DNA of 26,809 nucleotides from GCA-2688265 sp964527395 (GCA_964527395.1 CAZGQD010000019.1:1-26809), one strand, 5' to 3'. Counted from the first letter of the stretch, positions 1 to 9,232 are shown. Notes: generated from the sequence alone by a model not told the origin. Program-made: numbers and translations.

Positions 1-59
1 TAAAAAATAACTAGAAATTGTCTTTAAAAAACACTTACTGTCAAACTTGGGTTTTTATG

Positions 60-197
60 TAGAAGAGAGCACTGTCAGACCTAGTACAGGCGTGTCCACT
101 TCGCTTTTAATTTTCCAAGTCGTTGCTTGGAAAATGCTCGTTGTTAGTTTAAATTCCTCAGATGAAATTGCCAGTAGGGGACGGCGCTCTCCTCTTT
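60..197 (-). ncRNA. Structured RNA, element A (unrecognised family, copy 1)
   Basis: This is a GC-richer island after topA with no ORF. Read on the minus strand, a 12-pair closing helix (195-184 with 72-61) encloses block GTCCCCTACTGGCAATT (182-166), block CAACGAGCATTTT (143-131), a perfect 10-bp hairpin (135-126 with 119-110, loop CAACGA), block AGCGAAGTGGA (105-95), CCTGTACTA (90-82) and GTCTGAC (80-74). The same blocks occur in the same order at 13022-13224, where the helix and hairpin have different sequences but still pair. Two helix positions are G-U in a minus-strand RNA and would be A-C mismatches in a plus-strand RNA, which sets the strand. A TATA box (219-226) sits 27 nt before the helix. 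The function is unknown; it does not resemble tRNA, 5S rRNA, SRP RNA or RNase P RNA. Confidence 0.72.
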
Positions 198-218
198 GGT
201 GCAAATAATGAGGTATTT

Positions 219-226
219 GTTTATAG
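219..226 (-). promoter_or_regulatory. TATA box for element A RNA
   Basis: CTATAAAC on the minus strand is centred about 27 nt before the first base of the closing helix of element A, the same spacing seen for the leaderless genes here. It lies 16 nt past the topA stop codon, so the RNA probably has its own promoter and is not just the topA 3' UTR. Confidence 0.5.
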
Positions 227-241
227 AATAATAAAATAATT

Positions 242-2755
242 TTATTTTTTACTAGTAGTTTTCTTTTTGGTTGTCTTCTTAGCTGCAGTCTTTTTCTTAA
301 CAGTTTTCTTCTTTTTTGTAGCAGATTTCTTCGTAGTCGCTTTCTTCTTCACAACCTTCTTCTTAACTGCCTTTTTCTTCTTAGCAGTTTTCTTTTTCTT
401 ACCACGTACAAAAGCCTTAGAAAGTGCATCTTGACACTCAGCCAAAGTCAAATCCTCAGGTTCTTTTCCAGCAGGAATCTTTGCATTCTTAGTACCGTCA
501 GTGATATAAGGCCCATAACGACCTTTTAGAACTTGAATTCCTTCCTTTTTAAACACCTGGATAAATTTCTCAGCATCTAATTTCATTTTGGCAGCAACAA
601 TCTCTTTTGCACGAGCCAAACCAATAGTATAAGGATCATCTTCTTTAGGAATAGAAGCATATTTCTTAACTCCATATTGTACATATGGTCCAAACCTACC
701 AATGTTAACCTTAATCTCCGCCCCATCATCAAGCGTACCAAGTACTTTAGGAAGTGTAAACAACTTAAGTGCCTCTTCTAAATTAATATCATCAATGTTA
801 ATGTCTTGTGGAATAGCAGCAAATCTGGGCTTTTCTTGATCCTCACCACCTTTTCCAATCTGTGCCATAGGTCCATACTTACCAATTCTAACAAAAATGG
901 GTTCTCCAGATTTTGGATCAACTCCTAACTCACGCAAATGTTGCATATGAAGACGTGTTTCTTTAATAGACATCAAAATTTCTTTTCCGATCTCTTTTTC
1001 ACGAGGTTTAAATTCAGCGAACAATTTTGTCAACATCTTTTGAGCATCTAAAAGAATCTTCTTTTCAACTTTCCGACTAGCTGCTGGATTCTTTTGCGAA
1101 CGAATACTGGCCATTTCTACTTCAATATCTGCAGTCAATTTCTCATCTACAATCACAGGGGCATACTTTTCAAGTAATGAAACTGTATCAATTCCAAGAT
1201 CAGTAGCTTCAATCTTAACACCATTGATATATCCACGCTTAAACAATCGATCAAGTATATCAGCACGAGTAGCTTTAGTTCCAAGCCCACGCTTCTCAAG
1301 CTCTTTAATAATAGAAGATTGATTGTATCTATTCGGCGGTTGTGTTTCTTTATCAAGCTGCTCAAAAGATGAAACCTCTACGTAATCCTTCTCCTTCATT
1401 TTAGGCAAACTAACTTCTTCAAGTCTTACATATGGTGAATAATATACATGCCATCCTTTGTCAATTGTCCGAGTACCTTTCAAAGCAAACTCTTCTTTTT
1501 TAACATCAAGTACAACTGTTTGTGTTTCACGTGTAGCAGCTTGCGCAAATGTTGCCATAAACCTCTTAACAATTAAATCATAAACTTTTTTCTCACGGTC
1601 ATGTAATTTAGAGAATTCAGGATAATGTCCAGTGGGATAAATAGCCGGATGGGCAGGATCAGTTTTCTTACCATTATTAGGTTCAAGTTTCTTTAACTTC
1701 AACAAAGCCTCACAAAGCCCTTTATAAGCAGGTTGCTTAGCCAAATCTTTCAAAATACCTGGAAATCCAAGTTTTGGATCTAACTGTTGTGAACTAGTAC
1801 GCGGATATGATACCCATCCATTAGTATACAATTTCTGAGTAATTTCAAGAGTCCTTTTTGGCGTAATTTTAAACAATTTATATGATTCTGACTGCAAGTT
1901 AGTCAAGTTAAACGGATTAGGTGGGGCCTGTTTACGCTCATGACGTTTAACAGAAGCAATTAAAGCCTTTTTCTCTCCATTAATCACAGACAAAATACGA
2001 TCACGCTCAGCTGCATCAAATATTTTGTCAGCCTTATGTTTAGCTTCAACTTTTTCCTTAGAATATTCTCCATGCAGTAAAATTTCCCAGAATGGTACTG
2101 GAACAAAAGCGCGAATCTCAAGTTCACGATCAGTCAATATTTTAAGTGCAGGTCCTTGAACACGTCCAGTAGATAATACTTTAAATGATCCAGCTGCTTG
2201 AACTGACTTCATGAGTGCACGTGACAAATTGATACCAAAGAACCAATCCAAATGATGACGTGTCTCTCCAGCAATAGCTTGTCCCCAATTGATATGGTCC
2301 AAACGTTCAGAATATGATTCAACTAAATCTTTTTTAACTAGTGTACTAAATTTCATCCGTGATGCATCTTTTCTGCCACAACTAAATCTCATAGCATTAA
2401 GTCCAATAACTTCTCCTTCTACATCATAATCGCAAGCAATAATAATTTCATCAACTTGTCCAGCAAGATACTCAATTACATCAACATACGCCTTAACATA
2501 ATCCATATTTTTGCTATTTTCATAGCTTGGTTTCCATTCTACATCATAAACTGGATATTCCCATGACTTTCCACCTTTTTCAACAAGTCCATATAAGTGT
2601 CCAACACAACTGGCAATAAATATTTCATTCCCCCCATGTTTTAGCGCATAATAAAACCCTTTTTTATACTTTTTACGAACTGGTTTAGAATCAGCAAGCG
2701 CAGCAGCCACTTTTGCAGCAGAACTAGGCTTCTCAGTAATAATCAATTGGGTCAT
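242..2755 (-). CDS. topA: DNA topoisomerase I (type IA) with C-terminal repeats and lysine-rich tail
   Basis: The enzyme relaxes negatively supercoiled DNA by cutting one strand through a 5'-phosphotyrosine link. The 837-residue protein begins with a Toprim domain (TEKPSS near residue 6; acidic motif DYDVEGE at about 109-115). The catalytic tyrosine is Y317 in GWVSYPRTSS, and STGRVQGPALK is another family motif. After the core there are three topoisomerase C-terminal repeats (KYGPM, RFGPY and RYGPY cores at about 620, 687 and 745) and no zinc fingers. The last 50 or so residues are almost only Lys, Thr, Ala and Val, like the basic tails of actinobacterial TopoI. An upstream in-frame TTG would add three residues, but the ATG at 2755 fits the TATA box 27 nt before it. 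The domain layout is bacterial-like, so lateral transfer is possible. Confidence 0.95.
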   Translation of the reverse strand: MTQLIITEKPSSAAKVAAALADSKPVRKKYKKGFYYALKHGGNEIFIASCVGHLYGLVEKGGKSWEYPVYDVEWKPSYENSKNMDYVKAYVDVIEYLAGQVDEIIIACDYDVEGEVIGLNAMRFSCGRKDASRMKFSTLVKKDLVESYSERLDHINWGQAIAGETRHHLDWFFGINLSRALMKSVQAAGSFKVLSTGRVQGPALKILTDRELEIRAFVPVPFWEILLHGEYSKEKVEAKHKADKIFDAAERDRILSVINGEKKALIASVKRHERKQAPPNPFNLTNLQSESYKLFKITPKRTLEITQKLYTNGWVSYPRTSSQQLDPKLGFPGILKDLAKQPAYKGLCEALLKLKKLEPNNGKKTDPAHPAIYPTGHYPEFSKLHDREKKVYDLIVKRFMATFAQAATRETQTVVLDVKKEEFALKGTRTIDKGWHVYYSPYVRLEEVSLPKMKEKDYVEVSSFEQLDKETQPPNRYNQSSIIKELEKRGLGTKATRADILDRLFKRGYINGVKIEATDLGIDTVSLLEKYAPVIVDEKLTADIEVEMASIRSQKNPAASRKVEKKILLDAQKMLTKLFAEFKPREKEIGKEILMSIKETRLHMQHLRELGVDPKSGEPIFVRIGKYGPMAQIGKGGEDQEKPRFAAIPQDINIDDINLEEALKLFTLPKVLGTLDDGAEIKVNIGRFGPYVQYGVKKYASIPKEDDPYTIGLARAKEIVAAKMKLDAEKFIQVFKKEGIQVLKGRYGPYITDGTKNAKIPAGKEPEDLTLAECQDALSKAFVRGKKKKTAKKKKAVKKKVVKKKATTKKSATKKKKTVKKKTAAKKTTKKKTTSKK

Positions 2756-2777
2756 TAGAAGCAAAATAATCTACTTT

Positions 2778-2786
2778 TATTATAAA
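2778..2786 (-). promoter_or_regulatory. TATA box of topA
   Basis: TTTATAATA on the minus strand is centred 27 nt before the ATG at 2755. This implies transcription starting at or next to the start codon and favours that ATG over the upstream TTG. Confidence 0.55.
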
Positions 2787-2816
2787 TGTTATTATTTGAA
2801 ACAGGTAAATTCAATC

Positions 2817-3689
2817 TCATTTCAACTTATTTAATAGTTCTAAAGCTCCTTTCTCAAATCTTGAAAACGCAAACCACTTTTTACCTAAATCTTTCAATGA
2901 AGCACCAATGTGATATACAGTTTCAGAGTCAATTATCATAAATCTATCATGAGCCGAACTAAATTCCTCAATAAAGACAGGCTCATACTGAGAATTATAC
3001 TTTTCCAGATCTAATTTAAGCTGTTTTGTAACATTTTTAGTATAAATTATCACTTTAACTCCACTTTCTCTTTTAGAAAACAAAGTTAATACTGAATCAT
3101 CAACATAATTGTCAATTAATATTATCTCTTTTTTAGCGCTACGAACAAGATCAGCTACAAATCTGTAAGCATCGAACATTTGTCCATCAAAAAAAATACC
3201 CTTTTCTGGTTTTAGTTCTTTATCTTCAATCAGCTTAAAGACCTGATCAATTTTATTGTTATGTTCTAACAGTTTTTGCTCAACTTTTCCAAATCTTTGA
3301 AATATCTCTGCATTTGCAAGAAGAAACTTCCGCATAGAAACAAATGCTCTCATTATCAAGATATTCATTTCAATTGCCCTATCACTATTAATTATACTTG
3401 AAATATTAGCAACACCTTGTTCAGTAAATACATATGGAGCAGCCCCTCCTAAGTACTTTTTAGATGGTATCACATTTTGTGATACCATTGATTCAATTTC
3501 ATCTTCAGTCAAAATAAACATAAAATCATCAGGAAATCTTCTAAGATTCCTCTTAACTGCTTGTTTCAAAATTCTAGTCTCAATAGAATAAAGTTTTGCC
3601 AAATCACGGTCTAAGATAACCTGAAATCCTCTGATCGTATGTATTTTATTCTTGATAAAATTATCAACAGCAATTAGTTTTTGAACCAT
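2817..3689 (-). CDS. ORF6N-domain DNA-binding protein with C-terminal PLD-like domain
   Basis: The N-terminal ~110 of 290 residues match the ORF6N domain: IRGFQVILDRDLAKLY, then NLRRFPDDFMFILT and PYVFTEQGVANIS. ORF6N is a KilA-N-related DNA-binding domain common in phages and in laterally moving bacterial genes. Residues ~165-280 (FFDGQMFDAYRFV, then KEIILIDNYVDDSVL and HDRFMIID) resemble the single phospholipase D-like domain often fused to ORF6N. The usual HxK motif appears as HDR, so catalytic activity is uncertain. A TATA-like stretch at 3712-3719 is 26 nt before the ATG. It is a lone gene between topA and mutL with no phage neighbours. The ORF6N call is firm; the cellular role is unknown (defence, mobile-element remnant or regulator). 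Confidence 0.85.
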   Translation of the reverse strand: MVQKLIAVDNFIKNKIHTIRGFQVILDRDLAKLYSIETRILKQAVKRNLRRFPDDFMFILTEDEIESMVSQNVIPSKKYLGGAAPYVFTEQGVANISSIINSDRAIEMNILIMRAFVSMRKFLLANAEIFQRFGKVEQKLLEHNNKIDQVFKLIEDKELKPEKGIFFDGQMFDAYRFVADLVRSAKKEIILIDNYVDDSVLTLFSKRESGVKVIIYTKNVTKQLKLDLEKYNSQYEPVFIEEFSSAHDRFMIIDSETVYHIGASLKDLGKKWFAFSRFEKGALELLNKLK

Positions 3690-3711
3690 CCTTCATTTCT
3701 CAATAAACCAG

Positions 3712-3784
3712 ATTTATATTTATTTATATACTCAATCAATTAGGTCACAAAAGAAATACTAACTAAAACACCAATATATTTAAT
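3712..3784. promoter_or_regulatory. Divergent promoter region of ORF6N gene and mutL
   Basis: The segment holds TATA-like stretches at 3712-3730, serving the minus-strand ORF6N gene and possibly mutL, and a second one at 3773-3784 (AATATATTTAAT). The latter is centred about 30 nt before the in-frame ATG at 3809, so mutL translation may begin there and not at 3788. Confidence 0.4.
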
Positions 3785-3787
3785 AAA

Positions 3788-5857
3788 ATGAAAATTCCAA
3801 ACCAGAGCATGCCAGAACCAACAGACTCAGTAGCAACAACGCCCAACCCCACAAACAAAATAACTCTCCTCCCTGAAGATATCATCAACAAAATTGCTGC
3901 AGGAGAAGTAATTGAACGTCCTGCCAGCGTTATCAAAGAACTAGTGGAGAACTCAATAGATGCAGGAGCAACAAGCATCGAAGTTCACATCAAAGATGCT
4001 GGCCAAACCCTAATCAAAGTCAAAGACAACGGTTCTGGAATGACAAAAGAAGATGCAAAAATCAGCATTCTCAGACACGCAACTAGTAAAATCAAGACTA
4101 CAAACGACCTATACAGTATCCAAAGTTTAGGTTTTAGAGGTGAAGCATTAGCTAGTATCGCAGCAGTTTCAAAACTAACTATCACAACAAAAACAAAACT
4201 AGAACAAGAGGCCACCAGAATAATAATCCATGCTGGAAATATTATTAGAGAAACAATAGCAGCTCAAACAACTGGAACTACAATTGAGGTAGAAAACCTT
4301 TTCTTCAACACTCCTGCTAGAAAGAAATTCTTAAAATCCAACCCCATCGAAACAAAACACATAATCAACTTCATCACAAACTATGCTTTACTAAACAACA
4401 ATATCACTTTCAAATTAATTGTAGATGACAAAACTACTATTCTAAGCCCTTCAACAAACGATCAAAGAGCCAATATAGCATCAATTTACACCAAAGAATT
4501 AGCTAAAGATCTCTTAGAAGTGAATAACATACAAGCACAAACACAAAACATTACAATCCAGGGTTATATCGGAAAACCCCTATCAGCAAAGTCAGACAAA
4601 TCTTACCAATCTCTCTTCGTAAATAACAGATATGTAAAAAGTAAATTAATTAACGACGCTATTTACGAAGCATACCATTCAACTTTATTCACCACCAGAC
4701 ATCCAATATATGTTCTAAAAATATCTGTAGATCCCAAAAGTATAGATGTAAATGTCCATCCAAATAAGATGGATATTAAGTTTGAACAAAAAGACATTGT
4801 TTACAAAGCTGTAAATCAAGCAATCAAAGATACTTTAGAATCAAACAGCCTCATCCCTACAGATACTTTCAAATCAGAACAAATGCACTTCGCAGCACCA
4901 AGAAAAGACACAAGAATCTTACTAGAACAACCAAAATATGCTTTCGAAGCAAGCAAACAAACTGTCTTTCAAGAAAAATCAAGCACAAATTCTATCAATT
5001 CTCCGAAAATAAATTCTTCTCCACAAGAAATAATCAGTAACTATGAGCAAGGTATTCAAAATATATCTCAAAATATAGTCAAAGAATCAAGCGCAATATA
5101 TTCGAACACTCCAGAATCAAACATTCCAGAATCAAGCACCCAAAGCTACAACGACTCAATCCATACACACTCACAAATAAACCAAGCAGCAACATCAATA
5201 GCTTCACCAACAGCCCCACCAACAGTCTTAGAAACAAGTACAGAAAACTTAATCCAAGGTTCACACAAATTCCCAGAAATGAAAATATTAGGACAAATCC
5301 ACAAAACATTCTTCGTAGCAGAAACAAAAGGTGGAATGCTCTTAATAGACCAACATGTAGTCGAAGAGAGAGTACTTTATGAAGAATTCATGAACGAGTA
5401 TTTAAACAAACATATTCAAACTCAAACACTTTTAAAGCCAGATATCTTAACTTTCACTCCAAAGCAAACAATCATAATCCAAAACAACTTAGAGAAACTA
5501 AAAGACTTCGGCTTCCACCTAAGCCATTTCGGAGAAAATGACTTCTCCTTAACTACAACTCCAACAATTCTAGGAAGGACTCAAAATAAAGAACTCCTAG
5601 AACAAATAATAGCGCAACTGGACAATTTCACCAGACAGTCTCAAAAACCAATGCATTTTCTTCAAGAAGAGATCATCACCAGGATGGCTTGTAGAGCTAG
5701 TGTTAAAGCAGGTGACACAATGACTATTCCTCAGATCACAAAACTTCTAAAGAAATTAACAGGTTGCACTTTGCCTTATACTTGTCCTCATGGAAGAGCA
5801 ATTGTTATCAAGATCACAGCAGAAGAGTTAGAGAAAAAGTTTCTAAGGCACGGGTAA
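3788..5857 (+). CDS. mutL: DNA mismatch repair protein MutL (endonuclease type)
   Basis: MutL links mismatch recognition by MutS to strand removal. The N-terminal GHKL ATPase domain (about 25-340) has ELVENSIDAG (E51-G60), DNGSGM (80-85) and GFRGEAL (115-121). A low-complexity Ser/Gln/Thr/Ile linker covers roughly 370-490. The C-terminal domain carries the endonuclease metal-site signature DQHVVEER (521-528), a Cys in MACRAS (C635) and CPHGR (666-670), as in MutL proteins that nick DNA themselves; E. coli MutL lacks this. The first ~24 residues are non-conserved; an alternative ATG at 3809 fits a nearer TATA box. MutL is patchy in archaea and often acquired from bacteria. No classical MutS1 is in the window; the MutS-like gene at 14599-16554 is another subfamily. 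Confidence 0.96.
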   Translation: MKIPNQSMPEPTDSVATTPNPTNKITLLPEDIINKIAAGEVIERPASVIKELVENSIDAGATSIEVHIKDAGQTLIKVKDNGSGMTKEDAKISILRHATSKIKTTNDLYSIQSLGFRGEALASIAAVSKLTITTKTKLEQEATRIIIHAGNIIRETIAAQTTGTTIEVENLFFNTPARKKFLKSNPIETKHIINFITNYALLNNNITFKLIVDDKTTILSPSTNDQRANIASIYTKELAKDLLEVNNIQAQTQNITIQGYIGKPLSAKSDKSYQSLFVNNRYVKSKLINDAIYEAYHSTLFTTRHPIYVLKISVDPKSIDVNVHPNKMDIKFEQKDIVYKAVNQAIKDTLESNSLIPTDTFKSEQMHFAAPRKDTRILLEQPKYAFEASKQTVFQEKSSTNSINSPKINSSPQEIISNYEQGIQNISQNIVKESSAIYSNTPESNIPESSTQSYNDSIHTHSQINQAATSIASPTAPPTVLETSTENLIQGSHKFPEMKILGQIHKTFFVAETKGGMLLIDQHVVEERVLYEEFMNEYLNKHIQTQTLLKPDILTFTPKQTIIIQNNLEKLKDFGFHLSHFGENDFSLTTTPTILGRTQNKELLEQIIAQLDNFTRQSQKPMHFLQEEIITRMACRASVKAGDTMTIPQITKLLKKLTGCTLPYTCPHGRAIVIKITAEELEKKFLRHG

Positions 5858-6006
5858 AAAAACAAATAAAAATCGATAAAAAATCAAATTTAATTCAAAT
5901 TCATTTCTAAAAAGAAAATATCAACCAATCCAAATTGACCAAAAAGCCCCAAATTAAAGAAAAAATTCAAGTAACTTTTATAAAGCATATTTCAAACATT
6001 CTTATT

Positions 6007-6888
6007 ATGCCAACACCACCACTAGCTCCATTATTCAGAAATTTCTTAGAAAATGCTGTGCAATTGGGTCAAAGAATGGCAAAAGAATCAAAAGATGCTG
6101 AAGACCTTTTATACGCATTAGAGAAATCAACTGATTTTGAAGCATTAATTGAACAAAGATCTGGAAAGAAAGAGAAATTCATTATTGAAGCAAAAGCATT
6201 TGTAAGATCAATTCAATCATGGATTAAAGATTATCCTCAACTTCTAGCTGATTTTAAAAGAATTTTAAATGAATTAACTGTGTCTTTAGAAGATTTTGGT
6301 TTTATTGTTGTAAAAAATTTTCCAACTTTCTCAATAAAATTAAATGAAAAAGAATTCAAATATGAGTTAAAAAGAGAAGCTAGAGCAAAAGGCTCAAAAC
6401 TTGTTAAACTAGAAATTCCAGCAGCTGCAATAAAAACAGAGAAGAAATTAGTTCATGATATAGCAGAGATTCTTTCTTTAGAGTATCACATTATGGAATT
6501 GATGGAACTGATTAATCATGAGACCACTCAAAAAAACGTGGCTCACTACACCACTGAAGTATTAAATTCACACGATATTGAATTCATTCCTGATTTACAT
6601 GTTGTTGTTCTTTGGTGGCACGATTTAAGAGAGATATTACACAATTTAAAAATAGTGACTGTAAAAGCCATAGAATTAGACAAAGAAGCAAAAAATAGGT
6701 TGAAAAAAGCTATAAAAGCTACAAAACCATATGGTCTTGATCAAAGAGGACTTGAAAATAGCATAGCACTTCTGAAAATTTTGGCAAGAATTTCTTTAGA
6801 ATTAGTTCCTGGAAGCAGCATAGTCAGTGCATTGCTTGATATTCATAGTCAAAAAGGTGACATCAGAAAAATTACTCGAAGACGTTGA
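6007..6888 (+). CDS. Hypothetical helical protein
   Basis: I do not recognise this 293-residue protein. It is rich in Lys, Glu, Leu and Ile and appears mostly alpha-helical, with no signal peptide, membrane span or obvious catalytic motif. The middle has a short predicted beta region (DFGFIVVKNFPTFSIKL); the C-terminus ends in a basic KITRRR. The reading frame is open from a TTG at 5935, but a strong TATA box (TTTTATAAA, 5976-5984) centred 27 nt before the ATG at 6007 makes that ATG the likely start. It is a separate transcription unit between mutL and the peptidase gene. Confidence 0.75.
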   Translation: MPTPPLAPLFRNFLENAVQLGQRMAKESKDAEDLLYALEKSTDFEALIEQRSGKKEKFIIEAKAFVRSIQSWIKDYPQLLADFKRILNELTVSLEDFGFIVVKNFPTFSIKLNEKEFKYELKREARAKGSKLVKLEIPAAAIKTEKKLVHDIAEILSLEYHIMELMELINHETTQKNVAHYTTEVLNSHDIEFIPDLHVVVLWWHDLREILHNLKIVTVKAIELDKEAKNRLKKAIKATKPYGLDQRGLENSIALLKILARISLELVPGSSIVSALLDIHSQKGDIRKITRRR

Positions 6889-6944
6889 TCATCTTAAAAT
6901 TTTTATTCACAACATTTAAAACCTCAAATTCTAAAATACTCACT

Positions 6945-8903
6945 ATGGCTAAAGACACTAATACTCAAAAGAATCCAGAATCCAAAAACTCTTCTGAATC
7001 AAAAGAATCAACAGAAACTCCTGCAACATGGATCTTAACTGATATCATCCCAAAAACATCAAGCTTCAATAAGCTCCTTGACCAAATAAAAAAAGACCTA
7101 AATGACTTCAAAAAAATAAAAACAATCCTCAGTCCAGATCTAAAAGAAGCAAAGTTCCAAGAAATTCTTAACCAAAACGAAGAATTAGCTAAAAAATTAT
7201 CAAGGTTAGGAGCATACATCGGCCTAAGACTAGCAACAAACATTCAAGATAAAGAAGCGAGAGCCATGCAATCCAGGTATGATTCATTCAAAATCCAATT
7301 ACATGATGAAACTATGTTCCTAGGAAGATGGATCAAAGGTTTAGATGAAATAAACAATCAAATTCTAGATGACAAAAACGCAAAAAGACTCTTCAAAGTT
7401 AGCAAACAGCACGAGTTCAAGCTTAATAAAGCAAGAGAAGCAAAATTACATACTTTAACAGAAAATGAAGAAAAGATCATCCACAGAAAGGACAGCACAG
7501 GAATCAGTACAGTTACTGAACTATATGATATGTTCACAAACGATTTCACATACAAATTTACTACTACAGACAAGAAAACCAACAAAAAAACAACCAAAGA
7601 GATTCACAATCAAGGTGAACTCTTAGCTTTGGTCCATAGCCAAGACCCTGAACAAAGAAAAGCAGCATATCAATCCCTTTTCACAGAATACAAAAAGCAC
7701 AGTGACAAACTCTTCTTAATTTACTCCTCTGTTGCCAAAGATTGGGCTCAAGAAGCAAAACTAAGAAATTACAAAGAAAGTATCAGTATGAGAAACTTTG
7801 CCAACAACATTCCAGACAAAGCAATTGAAACCCTTCTACAAGTCTGCCAAGACAACATCATCTTGTACCACAAATTCTTCAAAGCCAAGGCAAAAGAACT
7901 CTACATAGATCAAAACAAAGGATCAAAAGCAGCAAAAACACAAAAAGAAACAAAAAAACTCAGCAGATACGATCTTTACGCACCTATGCAAAAGTGCAGA
8001 ATTAAAAATTCTGCGTCTGGAAATCTTGATTTCCATGAATCCACAAAAAAGATTCCTTACAGTGAAGCAAAGAAAATAGTTTTAGACAATTTCAAACTCT
8101 TCTCAGAAGATTTCCACAACAAGGCTAAACAAATTATCGACGAGAAACACTTAGATTCTCATCCGAAAAAGAACAAACGAAGTGGTGCATTTTGTATGGC
8201 TGTAACTCCTAAAGTAACTCCATACGTATTAACAAACTACACTCAAACAGCAAGAGACGTATCTACTCTAGCTCATGAGTTAGGCCACGCTGTACACGAT
8301 CTTTACGCAGCTCACAACCCTCATACTGTGATGCATCCACCACTTCCATTGGCTGAAACAGCATCAACTTTCGCAGAAATGATCATTTTTGAAGCACTTT
8401 TAAAGCAAACTAAAGACAAATCTGAGAAAAGAGCAATGCTAATGGACAAAATGTCTGACTCATATGCTACAATCATCAGACAAAACTACTTCATTCTCTT
8501 CGAAATCAGAGCCCACAAGCTCCTAGAACAAGGTTGTAGTGAAGAAGAACTCTGCAACCTTTACATGCAAACCTTAAAAGAACAGTTTGGTGACAGCATT
8601 GAAATTCCAGAAGAGTTCAGATATGAATGGAGCTACATCCCTCACATCTTCCACTCGCCTTTTTACTGCTATGCCTACAACTTTGGCGAACTTCTTTCCT
8701 TAGCCCTTTATAAACGATACAAAGAAGAAAAAGCAAACGGCAACAATTTCATTCCTCAGATTGAAAAGGTTCTAAAAGCCGGCGGTTCACAAGACCCTAA
8801 GAAACTCCTAAAATCAATTAATGTAGACATAGAAGACAAAGAGTTCTGGCAAGGCGGTTTTGACATTGTAAAAGATTGGATCAAAGAAATAGAACAAAAC
8901 TAA
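6945..8903 (+). CDS. pepF: M3 family oligoendopeptidase (PepF-like)
   Basis: This is a cytoplasmic zinc metallopeptidase that cleaves short peptides. The zinc motif HELGH is at H444-H448 (in STLAHELGHAVHDLY), with a downstream glutamate in ETASTFAEM. The C-terminal HSPFYCYAYNFGELLSLALY is the PepF/M3B signature. The 652-residue length is close to the family's usual ~600, plus a Ser/Glu/Lys-rich N-terminal tail and a lysine-rich insertion near 325-345. The frame is open from a TTG at 6885, but the TATA box at 6913-6921 lies 28 nt before the ATG at 6945, which also begins the natural MAKDTN N-terminus. Its stop overlaps the converging gene at 8900-9232 by 4 nt. Confidence 0.92.
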   Translation: MAKDTNTQKNPESKNSSESKESTETPATWILTDIIPKTSSFNKLLDQIKKDLNDFKKIKTILSPDLKEAKFQEILNQNEELAKKLSRLGAYIGLRLATNIQDKEARAMQSRYDSFKIQLHDETMFLGRWIKGLDEINNQILDDKNAKRLFKVSKQHEFKLNKAREAKLHTLTENEEKIIHRKDSTGISTVTELYDMFTNDFTYKFTTTDKKTNKKTTKEIHNQGELLALVHSQDPEQRKAAYQSLFTEYKKHSDKLFLIYSSVAKDWAQEAKLRNYKESISMRNFANNIPDKAIETLLQVCQDNIILYHKFFKAKAKELYIDQNKGSKAAKTQKETKKLSRYDLYAPMQKCRIKNSASGNLDFHESTKKIPYSEAKKIVLDNFKLFSEDFHNKAKQIIDEKHLDSHPKKNKRSGAFCMAVTPKVTPYVLTNYTQTARDVSTLAHELGHAVHDLYAAHNPHTVMHPPLPLAETASTFAEMIIFEALLKQTKDKSEKRAMLMDKMSDSYATIIRQNYFILFEIRAHKLLEQGCSEEELCNLYMQTLKEQFGDSIEIPEEFRYEWSYIPHIFHSPFYCYAYNFGELLSLALYKRYKEEKANGNNFIPQIEKVLKAGGSQDPKKLLKSINVDIEDKEFWQGGFDIVKDWIKEIEQN

Positions 8904-9232
8904 TTCCCAACCTCATAACAATTAAACCCAGAATCAGTCAACCTAGCAACCTCAGCTTCTAGTCCTTCAGCTCCTGACCGATAAAACACATGTGAATTAG
9001 CAACATTTCCATTTGCCATATCAGCAACTTGAGAAGCACTACTCCCAATATCTACTCTATATCCTTCATTAGTTGTATATCCATCATGAAAAGAAACCAT
9101 TTTTTCTCCAAATGTTCTTCCTTTCAAATCACTCGGTCTTGCACCATTAATAAAATATAATGTTCCTAAATTTCCACCAGCTAATCTAGCTGCACTTGTT
9201 CCTAAACTATTGGGTTCTAAATCTTCTGCCAT
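8900..9232 (-). CDS. Hypothetical protein, 110 aa
   Basis: I recognise no family. The protein is soluble-looking and rich in Gly, Ser and Ala (ARLAGGNLGTLYFINGARPS), ending in SGFNCYEVGN. There is no signal peptide or membrane span. A TATA box (9255-9262) centred 26 nt upstream supports the ATG at 9232 over the TTG at 9241. It converges on the peptidase gene with a 4-nt overlap of stop codons. Confidence 0.65.
   Translation of the reverse strand: MAEDLEPNSLGTSAARLAGGNLGTLYFINGARPSDLKGRTFGEKMVSFHDGYTTNEGYRVDIGSSASQVADMANGNVANSHVFYRSGAEGLEAEVARLTDSGFNCYEVGN

Noticed and set aside
1153..1365. Minus-strand ORF of 70 aa and similar short frames inside topA, mutL, leuS and other long genes.
   Set aside because: Each lies within or opposite a well-supported gene and lacks its own promoter or motif.
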